A stretch of DNA of 64,000 nt from NCBI RefSeq assembly GCF_965243865.1, contig NZ_OZ251603.1, positions 3,410,001 to 3,474,000 on the forward strand, given 5' to 3'. Position numbers and translations under genes: made by a program. Source of the stretch: Hyphomicrobium_A sp965243865. GTDB lineage: Bacteria; Pseudomonadota; Alphaproteobacteria; Rhizobiales; Hyphomicrobiaceae. The stretch's first letter is position 1. Each line of letters opens with the position of its first letter. The notes beneath the pieces were generated by a model that was not told the DNA's origin, made no database searches, and worked only from the letters and a program-made list of their open reading frames with translations. This document shows, piece after piece, positions 42,096 to 52,805 of the stretch.

Positions 42096-42524
42096 ATGCA
42101 GAAGTTTATTGCCACCGCAGCCCTGATTGCCGCCCTTTCGGCGCCCGCGCTGGCCCAGACCGCTACGTCGCCTGCAGTGCAGGAGCCCAATAATGCGGCT
42201 GCGGAAACAATTGCCGAAAAAATGGCCTCGCCAGCGGCCGGAGACATTTCAGCAAATAAGCTCATTAACGAAAGCGTGAAGAACGCCGCCAACGAGTCGA
42301 TTGGCGACATCAACGACGTGCTCATCAGCACCGACGGTAAGGTCGCCGCGGTCATCGTCGGGGTCGGCGGCTTTCTTGGGCTAGGCGAAAAGGACGTCGC
42401 CCTCCCGTTCGACCAGCTGCGGTTCGCCAAGGCTTCTGACGGCAAGCTCACTGTCAGCACCGGCATGACCAAGGCGGCTCTTGAATCCGCGCCCCAGTAC
42501 GTGAAGCCGGAAAACCGCTCCTAA
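42096..42524 (+). CDS. Exported PRC-barrel domain protein
   Basis: 142 residues. Signal peptide at 1-20 ending APALA. A PRC-barrel-type domain covers about 62-125: ESIGDINDVLISTDGKVAAV, VGGFLGLGEKDVALPFDQL, typical of periplasmic PRC-barrel proteins in Rhizobiales, which are often induced by osmotic, oxidative or desiccation stress. Ribosome site GAGGAGG precedes the ATG. An EcfG-type promoter places it in the general stress regulon. Confidence 0.88.
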   Translation: MQKFIATAALIAALSAPALAQTATSPAVQEPNNAAAETIAEKMASPAAGDISANKLINESVKNAANESIGDINDVLISTDGKVAAVIVGVGGFLGLGEKDVALPFDQLRFAKASDGKLTVSTGMTKAALESAPQYVKPENRS

Positions 42525-42546
42525 CGCGGACTGAAGGCACACGGAC

Positions 42547-42576
42547 AAGTCCGCGGGGTTACCCCCCCGCGGACTT
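42547..42576 (+). terminator. Strong hairpin after the PRC-barrel gene
   Basis: Perfect 12-bp inverted repeat AAGTCCGCGGGG (42547-42558) and CCCCGCGGACTT (42565-42576) with a 6-base loop. There is no T-run, so some read-through into the next small gene is possible. Confidence 0.65.
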
Positions 42577-42607
42577 ACTCACGCCAACTCATAAATTGGA
42601 GAAAACC

Positions 42608-42808
42608 ATGCAGCGGACCCAAGAAGTGCTGACGCCGACCGAGGCGCGCCAATCCTCTCCCAGGAGGCTGAATTTCCGCGTCCTCGTGGGCTCACTGCTG
42701 ATCGCCGTCGTTGCCGCGATGGCGCTGTATGCGGTTTTCTACGGCGGCTCGACGCTTATGAGCACGCCGGACCCCGCGCCCACGCAATCCACAGCGCCAG
42801 GCCCCTGA
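42608..42808 (+). CDS. Small single-helix membrane protein, function unknown
   Basis: 66 residues from ATG 42608, with GGAG seven bases before. A charged N-terminus (about 1-25), one membrane helix (FRVLVGSLLIAVVAAMALYAVF) and a short Pro/Thr-rich outer tail. I do not recognise the family. It lies 84 bases after the PRC-barrel gene beyond a hairpin and may share its promoter by read-through. Confidence 0.65.
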   Translation: MQRTQEVLTPTEARQSSPRRLNFRVLVGSLLIAVVAAMALYAVFYGGSTLMSTPDPAPTQSTAPGP

Positions 42809-42853
42809 TCTGGGGTTTCGGCTGTGCGAACACGCCAACCTGCACTCCAGACG

Positions 42854-42886
42854 CCAAAAAAGCAAAAGGGCGGCACCTAGCCGCCC
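42854..42886 (-). terminator. Rho-independent terminator of the small zinc-finger gene
   Basis: On the minus strand: GGGCGGC, loop TAGGT, GCCGCCC (42886-42868), followed by TTTTGCTTTTTT (42867-42856). This ends transcription from the gene at 42917-43156. Confidence 0.85.
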
Positions 42887-42916
42887 CCACAGCACCCTAC
42901 CGATAGAGAGCCGGCA

Positions 42917-43156
42917 TCACTCCATGCCGCTGCTGCGCCAAGTGGACGTCGACTTGCACTTGCGGCACACGCGCTCCCCAGCCCACGCGCTGGGAAACGG
43001 TTCACGGCACAACAGGCACTTTCGCGTCTTCTGCTCAGAACTGCGGCGCGCCTCGCGCTCGGCCTCATACGTGTCGCAGCAGTTGTCACCACATGCGTCG
43101 CGGCAGTCGGCGTAGGCGCCATGCTCCTTCAGACTGGTCAAATCTTCCTCAACCAT
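42917..43156 (-). CDS. Small cysteine-rich protein with double zinc-knuckle pattern
   Basis: 79 residues from ATG 43156 (MVEEDLTSLKEHGAY). Two cysteine groups: CRDACGDNCC at about 18-27 and CLLC...CRKC at about 47-68, the second in KCLLCREPFPSAWAGERVCR, a pattern shared by short alphaproteobacterial zinc-ribbon proteins of unknown role. Its own terminator follows. The upstream leader region (43157-43320) is strongly structured. Confidence 0.75.
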   Translation of the reverse strand: MVEEDLTSLKEHGAYADCRDACGDNCCDTYEAEREARRSSEQKTRKCLLCREPFPSAWAGERVCRKCKSTSTWRSSGME

Positions 43157-43188
43157 GCTTGCCACTTCGAGTTGAAACGTCCGCCGCT

Positions 43189-43318
43189 GAAACGCCGGGA
43201 CCCTGGCGTTTCCAGCAAAAAAGTTGAGATTTCCTGGATGCGAGAGCCGCTGCGGCACTTTGTGCGCGGCGAACGCGCACTTGCTAGCCGGGTATATCGG
43301 CCCCGAAAGGCCGTTTTT
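43189..43318 (+). other. Structured intergenic region: three hairpins and a T-run (candidate small RNA or leader)
   Basis: Three perfect stems in a row: GAAACGCC/GGCGTTTC (43189-43212, 8-base loop), GTGCGCG/CGCGCAC (43262-43280, 5-base loop) and CGGCC/GGCCG (43298-43313) followed by TTTTT (43314-43318). In plus orientation the last is a terminator, yet no plus-strand gene lies upstream of it, which suggests a small RNA starting near 43150. In minus orientation the region would be a structured 5' leader of the zinc-finger gene. The remaining bases to 43488 hold no gene I can support. Confidence 0.45.
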
Positions 43319-43488
43319 CAAGGGAAATCTGGGGGCTGCGCCGTAAAGCGCACCCGGATGGCATATGCATTATACCCAGGTAGGGGGCGATTATCACAAA
43401 ATCTAACACTTTCATACCTACGCGGCGAACTCCCAGGGCCTGATGCGCATTACGATCTAGGTCAGTTTCGAGGACCGGAGATTGCGTT

Positions 43489-43878
43489 ATGCCCGCCCAC
43501 ACCGCTCCCATCGACGTTTATGAGCCAACCCTTCCCTGGCCCACTGGAGGCCGGCGGGGCCGCGATGGCTCAGCTAGAGTAGAGCCGGACGCCGCGGCGG
43601 AGTGGACGAGTGCCAGCGTCCCCCGCGCCAACCAGCCCTTGGCCCGTGTTGCGGGGCTGCTTCTCTCGATCTCTCAGAACAACAGCTATGAGGGGCGCGA
43701 CCCCGAGATCGTCCCCGACGCTCTCACTTCGGGTTTCGTCGCCGACCTGCTCGGCGTGGACATCGGCACGCTCGCGGCGCTGCTCGTGGACCTCAATCAC
43801 CGCGGACTGATCGAGGGAGCACCAAACTCGGCGCTGCGCCTCAAGGATGTCGCCGGCCTCGAGAGGCTCTCCGAGTAG
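43489..43878 (+). CDS. Free-standing Crp-type helix-turn-helix domain protein
   Basis: 129 residues. The first 45 are disordered and acidic/Arg-rich; the rest (PLARVAGLLLSISQNNSYEG, SGFVADLLGVDIGTLAALLV, DLNHRGLIEG, LRLKDVAGLERLSE) aligns end to end with the C-terminal domain of the Crp/Fnr protein at 41061, including the EG turn, VAD, RG and LE positions. There is no beta-roll sensor domain. The recognition helix lacks the FNR residues. It could bind DNA alone or pair with a full-length Crp/Fnr protein and change its binding. Confidence 0.8.
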   Translation: MPAHTAPIDVYEPTLPWPTGGRRGRDGSARVEPDAAAEWTSASVPRANQPLARVAGLLLSISQNNSYEGRDPEIVPDALTSGFVADLLGVDIGTLAALLVDLNHRGLIEGAPNSALRLKDVAGLERLSE

Positions 43879-44021
43879 AAGCGCGCACGCATGAGCGCGC
43901 TTTGAAGCTGCCGCGCGCTGGCCTGGTAGAAATCCGATAATTCAGCATTATGTTTCATGCTCCCCTGGGGCATCCGGTTTTGTTGCGGGTCCCCAGGCGG
44001 CAAGTGGGACACGAGCAAGAC

Positions 44022-44432
44022 ATGAGCGAGAATTTTCCCAACAGGTGGATGTGGTCGGAAGCGTGCGAGATGCTCGCGCGCGCCGAACGCATGCATAAGC
44101 AGTTCTTCCAGCCCGTACGCTCGCCTTCGCGCCAGCCGGCGTGGGAGCCACCGGCCGACGTGCTCGAAAGCGAGCGTGATGTGCTGGTCGTCATCGCACT
44201 GCCCGGTGTGAAGCCAGAACGCGTCGAGGTCGGCATCGACGGACCAGATCTCGTCGTCGCTGGCGCCCGTACGCTCCCTCCCGAAGTCGGCTCAGCCATC
44301 ATCCATCGCCTCGAGCTGCCGCAGGGGCGCTTCGAGCGCCGGCTGCGTCTGCCCCCTGGCCGCTACTCCGACGTGCGCCGCAAATTCGCTGACGGCTGCC
44401 TGCTCGTGCTCCTCTCCAAGGCGGAGGCATAA
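44022..44432 (+). CDS. Hsp20/alpha-crystallin family small heat-shock protein
   Basis: 136 residues from ATG 44022 (MSENFPNRWMW). The alpha-crystallin domain runs from about 44 to 134: PPADVLESERDVLVVIALPG, VKPERVEVGIDGPDLVVAG, and the C-terminal FERRLRLP and DGCLLVLLSK strands. It holds unfolding proteins for later refolding or degradation in the cytoplasm. It ends two bases before the lon start, so chaperone and protease are in one transcript. Confidence 0.9.
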   Translation: MSENFPNRWMWSEACEMLARAERMHKQFFQPVRSPSRQPAWEPPADVLESERDVLVVIALPGVKPERVEVGIDGPDLVVAGARTLPPEVGSAIIHRLELPQGRFERRLRLPPGRYSDVRRKFADGCLLVLLSKAEA

Positions 44433-44434
44433 CC

Positions 44435-46840
<2,406 letters not shown>

Positions 46841-46985
46841 GCGCTGCCGCCCGCAGCGGTTCGGTGCGGCCAAACGCCCAAAACGGCGCCTTTCTGATTG
46901 CGATGCCTGCTGGTGAATAAATGCAGGGCTCGCCGGATGCCTCAGCGCGTGCTAGAGGCGCCGCCATGGCTTTATCCGTGGACCC

Positions 46986-48341
46986 ATGACCGCACCCATA
47001 GAAACAAAGCAGGCCGCCCCGCGCCACATTGGCAAGACCCCGACCGTGGGTTTCGTCTCGCTTGGCTGCCCGAAAGCATTGGTCGATTCCGAGCGCATCC
47101 TCACCAAGCTGCGCGCGGAAGGCTACGCCGTCTCGCCCGATTACGCCGGTGCCGACGTCGTGGTGGTGAACACCTGCGGCTTCCTCGATAGCGCCAAACA
47201 GGAAAGCCTCGACGCCATCGGTGAGGCCATGGCCGAGAATGGCCGCGTCATCGTCACAGGCTGTTTCGGAGTTGAGGAAGGACGCATCCGCGAGAGCCAC
47301 CCTGGCGTCCTCGCCGTCACCGGCCCGCACCAGTATGAGCAAGTCGTCGAGGCCGTGCACGCCGCCGCGCCGCCGCTGCATGATCCCTTCATAGACCTTG
47401 TGCCCGCGGAGGGCCTGCGGCTCACCCCGCGCCACTACGCCTATTTGAAAATCTCCGAGGGCTGCAACAACCGCTGCTCGTTCTGCATCATCCCGCACCT
47501 GCGCGGCGACCTGAAGAGCCGACCTTCGAACCACGTGATGACCGAGGCCGAGCGCCTGGTGAACGCGGGCGTCAAGGAGCTGCTCGTCATTAGTCAGGAC
47601 ACGAGCGCATACGGCCTCGACCTGAAGTACGCCGAGAGCCAGTGGAAAGGCCGCGCCCTGCCGGCGCGCTTCCAGCAGCTCTGCGAAGCGCTGGGCGACC
47701 TCGGCGCCTGGGTGCGGCTGCACTACGTCTATCCCTATCCGCACGTCGACAGCGTCATCCCGCTGATGGCGGAAGGCAAGATCCTCCCCTATCTCGACCT
47801 GCCCTTGCAGCACGCCTCACCCGCGGTGCTGAAGGCGATGCGCCGCCCTGCGCATCAGGAGAAAACGCTGGAGCGCATTCGCCGCTGGCGCCAGATCTGT
47901 CCCGACCTCGCCATCCGCTCCACTTTCATTGTCGGCTTCCCCGGCGAGACCGAAGAAGATTTCGAGATCCTGCTGCAGTGGCTGCGCGAGGCGGAATTGG
48001 CGCGCGTCGGCTGCTTCCGTTACGAGCCCGTCGCCGGAGCACCCGCCAACGAACTTGCGGGCGCTGTCCCAGACGAGATCAAGGACGAGCGCTGGCACCG
48101 CTTCATGGAGACCGCAAAAGAGGTCAGCGAAAAGCGCCTCGCCGGCATCGTCGGCCGCGAGATCGATGTGATCATCGATGAGATCGACGAGGAAGGCGCG
48201 CTGGGCCGCTCGAAGTGGGACGCGCCCGAGATCGACGGCAGCGTGTTCCTGAACGGTGATACCGACCTGAAGCCCGGTGACATCGTCAAAGCGCGCGTTA
48301 CCAACGCCGACGACTACGATCTCTGGGCCGAGCGCACTTAG
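46986..48341 (+). CDS. rimO: Ribosomal protein S12 methylthiotransferase
   Basis: 451 residues. N-terminal MTTase domain with three cluster cysteines (Cys28 in SLGCPK, Cys64 in NTCGFLD, Cys93 in TGCFG), radical SAM domain with Cys160, Cys164, Cys167 (CNNRCSFC), and a C-terminal TRAM domain. It adds the 3-methylthio group to the conserved Asp of S12. It is distinguished from MiaB by CPKALVDSE and the PHLRGDLKSR stretch. Single gene with its own upstream region. Confidence 0.96.
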   Translation: MTAPIETKQAAPRHIGKTPTVGFVSLGCPKALVDSERILTKLRAEGYAVSPDYAGADVVVVNTCGFLDSAKQESLDAIGEAMAENGRVIVTGCFGVEEGRIRESHPGVLAVTGPHQYEQVVEAVHAAAPPLHDPFIDLVPAEGLRLTPRHYAYLKISEGCNNRCSFCIIPHLRGDLKSRPSNHVMTEAERLVNAGVKELLVISQDTSAYGLDLKYAESQWKGRALPARFQQLCEALGDLGAWVRLHYVYPYPHVDSVIPLMAEGKILPYLDLPLQHASPAVLKAMRRPAHQEKTLERIRRWRQICPDLAIRSTFIVGFPGETEEDFEILLQWLREAELARVGCFRYEPVAGAPANELAGAVPDEIKDERWHRFMETAKEVSEKRLAGIVGREIDVIIDEIDEEGALGRSKWDAPEIDGSVFLNGDTDLKPGDIVKARVTNADDYDLWAERT

Positions 48342-48404
48342 AGCGCCTGAGCTTCAAACACTGATATTCAGAAGAGAGCCGCGCTTCGCGTTTTGCTCGC
48401 CGCT

Positions 48405-48430
48405 GGAACTTGTCCAGCAAAACATACGTT
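48405..48430 (+). promoter_or_regulatory. EcfG-type promoter before the DUF892 gene
   Basis: GGAAC at 48405-48409, 17 bases, CGTT at 48427-48430: a full consensus match, 43 bases upstream of the start codon. Confidence 0.8.
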
Positions 48431-48473
48431 CTTCCGACGGCAAACTGATCACCGCCGATCCGGGAGAAGCACC

Positions 48474-49097
48474 ATGGGTATGTTCACGCGTGATCTTAAA
48501 TCGCTCGACGATCTCTTTCTGCACGGCCTCAAGGACATCTACTACGCCGAGAACAAGATCGTTAAAACTCTACCGAAGCTGATCGACGCCGCATCCGATG
48601 CCGAGCTCAAGAAGGGCTTGAAGCAGCATCTCATTGAGACCGAGAACCAGGTAAAGCGCCTCGAGCAGGTGTTCGAGTTGATCGGCGAGAAGCCGAAGGC
48701 CACGCGCTGCCCGGGCATCGACGGCATCCTCACCGAAGGTGATGATCTGCTGAGTGAGGTCGACGGACGCACCGCCACCAACGTGGCCATCATCGCGTCG
48801 GCCCAAGCGGTCGAGCATTACGAGATCACGCGCTACGGAACGCTCATCGCCTGGGCCGAAGAACTCGGCAAGGACGACGTCATCCCGCTGCTGGAGCGCA
48901 GCCTCAAGGAAGAAAAGGCCGCCGACAAGAAGCTGACCACGGTCGCCGAGACCCGCGTCAACAGGGGCACGACGCGCAAGGCGCGCAGCGCCTCGAAGCC
49001 GCGCACCACGCGCTCATCTACAACGCGCCGCAAGGTTGCCAAGTACGCAGCCAAGCCGCGCAAGCGTCCCGCCGCACGGCGTCGCCGCGCAAGCTGA
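48474..49097 (+). CDS. DUF892 ferritin-like protein with histone-like basic tail
   Basis: 207 residues from ATG 48474, with GGGAGAAG as ribosome site. Residues 1-160 are a YciE/YciF-type DUF892 domain: a four-helix bundle with LDDLFLHGLKDIYYAENKIV and QAVEHYEITRYGTLIAWAE, with Glu/His residues suited to a diiron site. The last 45 residues are almost only Arg, Lys, Ala, Ser and Thr (TTRKARSASKPRTT, RKRPAARRRRAS), like a histone H1 or AlgP tail and not part of the usual family. The whole resembles the plan of Dps with a DNA-binding tail. EcfG-type promoter upstream, strong terminator downstream. Confidence 0.88.
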   Translation: MGMFTRDLKSLDDLFLHGLKDIYYAENKIVKTLPKLIDAASDAELKKGLKQHLIETENQVKRLEQVFELIGEKPKATRCPGIDGILTEGDDLLSEVDGRTATNVAIIASAQAVEHYEITRYGTLIAWAEELGKDDVIPLLERSLKEEKAADKKLTTVAETRVNRGTTRKARSASKPRTTRSSTTRRKVAKYAAKPRKRPAARRRRAS

Positions 49098-49105
49098 GCG
49101 GCGCG

Positions 49106-49145
49106 GACGGGAGGAGCAGCGGCCCACCCGCCGGCTCCTCCCGTC
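49106..49145. terminator. Strong bidirectional hairpin after the DUF892 gene
   Basis: Perfect 12-bp arms GACGGGAGGAGC (49106-49117) and GCTCCTCCCGTC (49134-49145) around a 16-base loop, between two convergent genes (stops at 49097 and 49150). No T-run on either side. Confidence 0.65.
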
Positions 49146-49149
49146 GAGT

Positions 49150-49689
49150 TCAAGTGGCGAGCGCAGTCGCCATCACCAGGACGACTGCCGACGCGCTGAC
49201 CGCCGCGCACAGCAGCCATGCTCTGAGCTTGAGCGTGCGCTCCAGGCTCTTTGCCTCGTCCCGGAAGCCATCCAGCTCGCCCAGCTTGCGACTGACAGCC
49301 TCGAAGCTGTTGTAGGCGTGAAAGTCGCCAGCCGATCGCCCCTCGATCCGGTCGAGCCGCGACTTCAGATCGCGACAGCCGCGAACCAGCTCATCGAGTT
49401 TTGCATCTTTCGAGCGCCGGTCGCCTTTCTGGAACGACTGCAGGCGCCGCTCCTGATCGGCGATGGCTTCAAGGTCAGCCACCCTGCCGGAGATGTTTCC
49501 CAGATCACGCGACATCAACCGCACGGTCGCGTTCAGCTGCTCGATCCTGTTCGCCGTCTCGGCCACGAAACTGTCTCGCGCAATCAGCGGCACGGACGCG
49601 GCAAGGTCGAGGCGGATGTCCGGCGCCGTCTTTTCAACCGCGGCCTTGCTCAGCAGTTTCGGCCGCGCATGGCCGTCCTCCACTCTCAT
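49150..49689 (-). CDS. Coiled-coil protein with C-terminal membrane helix, function unknown
   Basis: 179 residues from ATG 49689 (MRVEDGHARPKLLSK); the frame upstream is Arg/His-rich and not trusted. Long helical, heptad-rich stretch (about 30-145: ETANRIEQLNATVRLMSRDL, VADLEAIADQERRLQSFQKG) and a C-terminal membrane anchor (LRAWLLCAAVSASAVVLVMA). It is probably a tail-anchored membrane protein facing the cytoplasm. I do not recognise a family. Confidence 0.6.
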   Translation of the reverse strand: MRVEDGHARPKLLSKAAVEKTAPDIRLDLAASVPLIARDSFVAETANRIEQLNATVRLMSRDLGNISGRVADLEAIADQERRLQSFQKGDRRSKDAKLDELVRGCRDLKSRLDRIEGRSAGDFHAYNSFEAVSRKLGELDGFRDEAKSLERTLKLRAWLLCAAVSASAVVLVMATALAT

Positions 49690-49983
49690 CAACACCTGAA
49701 AGACGCCTCCCCATCGGCGCCAACTGGGCACATGATGCGCCACACAGCAGGCACGTTTCCTCGTTCGCGCGTCCTCGCGAAGGTGCATGCGCGCACGCCC
49801 TTGCGAACAAGGGAAACCGTGCGCTGCAGAGCCTCGTCGGTTCGCAACGTTAGTGTTCAGATTTGCTTGTGTTTTAGTGGTGCGACGATAACGCACGCAG
49901 CAATCTTTGACTAGCCATGCGCGTCACATTTTGCCCGTATGCGCGCAGAAATTTTTACTGCGCGCACAACTGTCGAAGGTGCC

Positions 49984-50973
49984 CTAGCGATTGACGGCCG
50001 TGAGCGCTGCGGGCGGGTAGCGATCACCGGCTGCTACGCCGAGCGGAAACACATCGTCGATGCGCCGCAGGTCTTCCCGCGTCAGCGTCAGCGCGAGTGC
50101 GCCGATGTTCTCCGCCAGATAGCGCCGACGCTTCGTCCCCGGGATAGGCACGATGTCTCTGCCGCGCGAAAGCACCCACGCGAGCGCAAGCTGTGCCGGT
50201 GTTGCGTTCTTCTCTGCGGCGAGTTCCGAGACGGCCGCTACGAGCTCCAGATTGCGCTTGAAGTTCTCGCCCTGGAAGCGTGGTGCGTTGCGGCGATAGT
50301 CGCCTTCCTCGAAATCGTCCGGCGATTTGATCTGGCCGGTTAGGAAGCCGCGGCTGAGCGGACTATACGCAACAAATCCGATGCCCAGTTCGCGAACAGT
50401 CGGCAGGATCTGCTCTTCCGGCTCCCGGCTCCACAGCGAGTATTCTGTTTGCAGCGCCGCAATGGGGTGCACTTTATATGCGCGTCGGATCGTATCGGCA
50501 GCGGCCTCGGACAGCCCGAGGTAACGCACCTTGCCTTCGCGCACCAATTCGGCCATCGCCCCGACCGTGTCCTCGATCGGCGTGTTGGGATCGACGCGGT
50601 GTTGGTAATAGAGATCGATGGTGTCGACGCCGAGCCGCTTCAGGCTGGCTTCGCACGCCTGCCGGACGTAGGCGGGGCTGCCGTCGACACCATACGGCGT
50701 ACCGGATGCCGCGCGATCGCGGCGAATACCGAACTTGGTCGCCAGCACGGCCTTGTCGCGCTTTCCCTTCAGCGCGCGCCCGACCAGTTCCTCGTTCGCA
50801 CCGCTGCCATACATGTCGGCCGTATCGAAGAAGTTCACGCCCAACTCGATGGCGTGGTGGATGACATCGATCGACTCCGCTTCGCTGCCGCCGCCGATGT
50901 AGAAATCGGACATGCCCATGCAGCCGAGGCCCAGGGCGGACACCTTCAACGGGCCGAGATCGCGATATTGCAT
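49984..50973 (-). CDS. Aldo/keto reductase
   Basis: 329 residues from ATG 50973 (MQYRDLGPLKVSALGLGCMG). AKR catalytic set visible: Asp and Tyr in NFFDTADMYGSGANEE, Lys in VLATKFGI, His in DLYYQHRVD; cofactor region PIPGTKRRRYLAENIGA. Similar to the YakC/AKR13 group, NADPH-dependent reductases of small aldehydes or ketones. The physiological substrate is unknown. It lies 77 bases downstream of aroC on the same strand. Confidence 0.9.
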   Translation of the reverse strand: MQYRDLGPLKVSALGLGCMGMSDFYIGGGSEAESIDVIHHAIELGVNFFDTADMYGSGANEELVGRALKGKRDKAVLATKFGIRRDRAASGTPYGVDGSPAYVRQACEASLKRLGVDTIDLYYQHRVDPNTPIEDTVGAMAELVREGKVRYLGLSEAAADTIRRAYKVHPIAALQTEYSLWSREPEEQILPTVRELGIGFVAYSPLSRGFLTGQIKSPDDFEEGDYRRNAPRFQGENFKRNLELVAAVSELAAEKNATPAQLALAWVLSRGRDIVPIPGTKRRRYLAENIGALALTLTREDLRRIDDVFPLGVAAGDRYPPAALTAVNR

Positions 50974-51050
50974 GGCAAGCCTCCGCGGATTTGCGCTGTC
51001 TTCAGGGGAGTGCCCCGGACATAGGCTCGCCGGTGACGGATTGAAAGGCC

Positions 51051-52136
51051 TCAGCCCACCTGGCCGCGGTGCCGCAGATAGTGGTCCGCCAACACGATCG
51101 CCATCATCGCTTCGCCGATCGGCACCGCGCGGATGCCCACGCACGGATCATGGCGCCCCTTGGTGATGACATCGGCTTCCGCACCGTTGACGTCGATCGT
51201 CTTGCGCGGCGTGAGGATCGACGATGTCGGCTTCACCGCAAAGCGGCACACGATCGGCTGGCCGGTCGAGATGCCGCCGAGGATCCCGCCCGCATGATTG
51301 GTCAGGAAACACGGCTTGCCATCATGGCCGATGCGGATTTCGTCGGCGTTTTCTTCGCCGGTCAGTTCAGCTGCGCCCATGCCCGCGCCGATCTCGACGC
51401 CCTTCACGGCATTTATGCTCATCATCGCCGAAGCGATGTCCTGATCGAGTTTGGCGTACAGCGGAGCGCCCCAGCCCGCAGGCACACCCTCGGCAACAAC
51501 CTCGATCACCGCGCCGATGGACGAGCCCGATTTGCGGATGCCATCGAGATATTCGGCCCAGTGCACCGCAGTCGCCGCATCCGGACAGAAGAACGGGTTG
51601 GAGTCGACCGCGTCCCAATCCCACAGCGAGCGGTCGACCTTGATATCGCCGATCTGCACCAATGCCCCGCGGATGGTGACGCCCGGGATCACCTTGCGCG
51701 CCACGGCGCCGGCTGCAACGCGCGCCGCCGTCTCGCGCGCCGAGGAACGCCCGCCGCCGCGATAATCGCGGATGCCGTACTTCGCCCAATAAGTGTAGTC
51801 GGCATGGCCCGGGCGGAACTTGGAGGCGATATCGCCATAGTCCTTCGAGCGCTGATCGACGTTGCGGATCATCAGTGAGATCGGTGCGCCCGTGGTCACC
51901 TGACGCCCGTCGGCGTCGGGGAACACGCCGGACAGAATCTCGACTGCATCCGGCTCCTGCCGCTGGGTCGTGTAGCGCGACTGCCCCGGGCGTCGCTTTT
52001 CCAGGAACGCCTGGATTTCATCTGCCTCCAGCGGCAACCCCGGCGGGCATCCATCGACGACACAGCCGAGCGCTGGCCCATGGCTTTCGCCCCAGGTCGT
52101 GACGCGGAAGAGATGGCCGAAGGTGTTGTGAGACAT
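51051..52136 (-). CDS. aroC: Chorismate synthase
   Basis: 361 residues from ATG 52136 (MSHNTFGHLFRVTTWGESHG). All three family signatures are present: GESHGPALGCVVDGCPPG, the central region with YGIRDYRGGGRSSARETA, and the C-terminal RHDPCVGIRAVPIGEAM. It converts 5-enolpyruvylshikimate 3-phosphate to chorismate using reduced FMN, the last common step of aromatic amino-acid synthesis. Confidence 0.97.
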   Translation of the reverse strand: MSHNTFGHLFRVTTWGESHGPALGCVVDGCPPGLPLEADEIQAFLEKRRPGQSRYTTQRQEPDAVEILSGVFPDADGRQVTTGAPISLMIRNVDQRSKDYGDIASKFRPGHADYTYWAKYGIRDYRGGGRSSARETAARVAAGAVARKVIPGVTIRGALVQIGDIKVDRSLWDWDAVDSNPFFCPDAATAVHWAEYLDGIRKSGSSIGAVIEVVAEGVPAGWGAPLYAKLDQDIASAMMSINAVKGVEIGAGMGAAELTGEENADEIRIGHDGKPCFLTNHAGGILGGISTGQPIVCRFAVKPTSSILTPRKTIDVNGAEADVITKGRHDPCVGIRAVPIGEAMMAIVLADHYLRHRGQVG

Positions 52137-52805
52137 GCCGAAAGCCGAGGTAAAGGGGATGAGCTCCAGGTGCGCGTGCAACCTTGAGCCGTGGCAGTTG
52201 TGCCAGTCTTAGGAGTGCAAGCGCACGCCCGCAAGAGCAGAGCCTGTAAAGACCGTGACATGAGCGCGCGACGCAGTTTATCTGGCCCTAGTACCGCGTC
52301 GCGACACGCGACTAGCTGCAAAGAGACAGCAGGAAAGGGGGCACCACCTGTGTCAGCCTTTCTGCATTGCCGCCGCTTGGTGGAAGACCGCCGGTCACCT
52401 TCAGGCCATGCCTTGGGACCAATTGGTCGAAGTGTTTCTGAGCGTTGAGGCGCAAGAACCGCCGATCGCGTGCCGCAACATACGGGCCCCGTTCATCGTG
52501 CCCGAACATCAGCGCCGCTCCCTGCCGGCTTGAGCAACCGTCATCGAGCGGACATCGACGTGACGGGAAGAGCTGGGGCAGCCGCTGCCTCGGCTCTTCT
52601 TCGTTTTAGGACGCAAGCTGAGGCAAGCTTTGGTTGCGGCGAGCGTCGCACGAGCCGAGAGCCGGCGCCCGCGCCAGACGCCCTTCGCGCCTTGCCGCCC
52701 TTGGCGGCCAAAAAGGTTGCTCGCTGCCCCCGCCTCCCCACCACCGTCATCCCGGCGCAGGCCGGGACCCAGCCACGCCGCAGCAATCACGACGGTGCCG
52801 CTTGC
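52137..52805. other. Intergenic region between aroC and the fabI operon
   Basis: About 670 bases. Short open frames exist on both strands but have no recognisable domain or good ribosome sites. It contains the palindromic repeat at 52745-52774, and otherwise presumably the aroC promoter (near 52150-52300). I see no RNA gene. Confidence 0.5.
52745..52774. repeat. REP-like palindromic intergenic repeat
   Basis: A CGTCATCCCGGCGCAGGCCG stretch followed by GGACCCAGCC; the CCCGGC/GCCGGG arms form a hairpin. This is the widespread alphaproteobacterial dispersed element whose translation reads AWLGPGLRRDD or VIPAQAGTQ. Only one copy is in the window. It lies 32 bases downstream of the fabI operon end and may act as a transcript-end structure. 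Confidence 0.6.
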
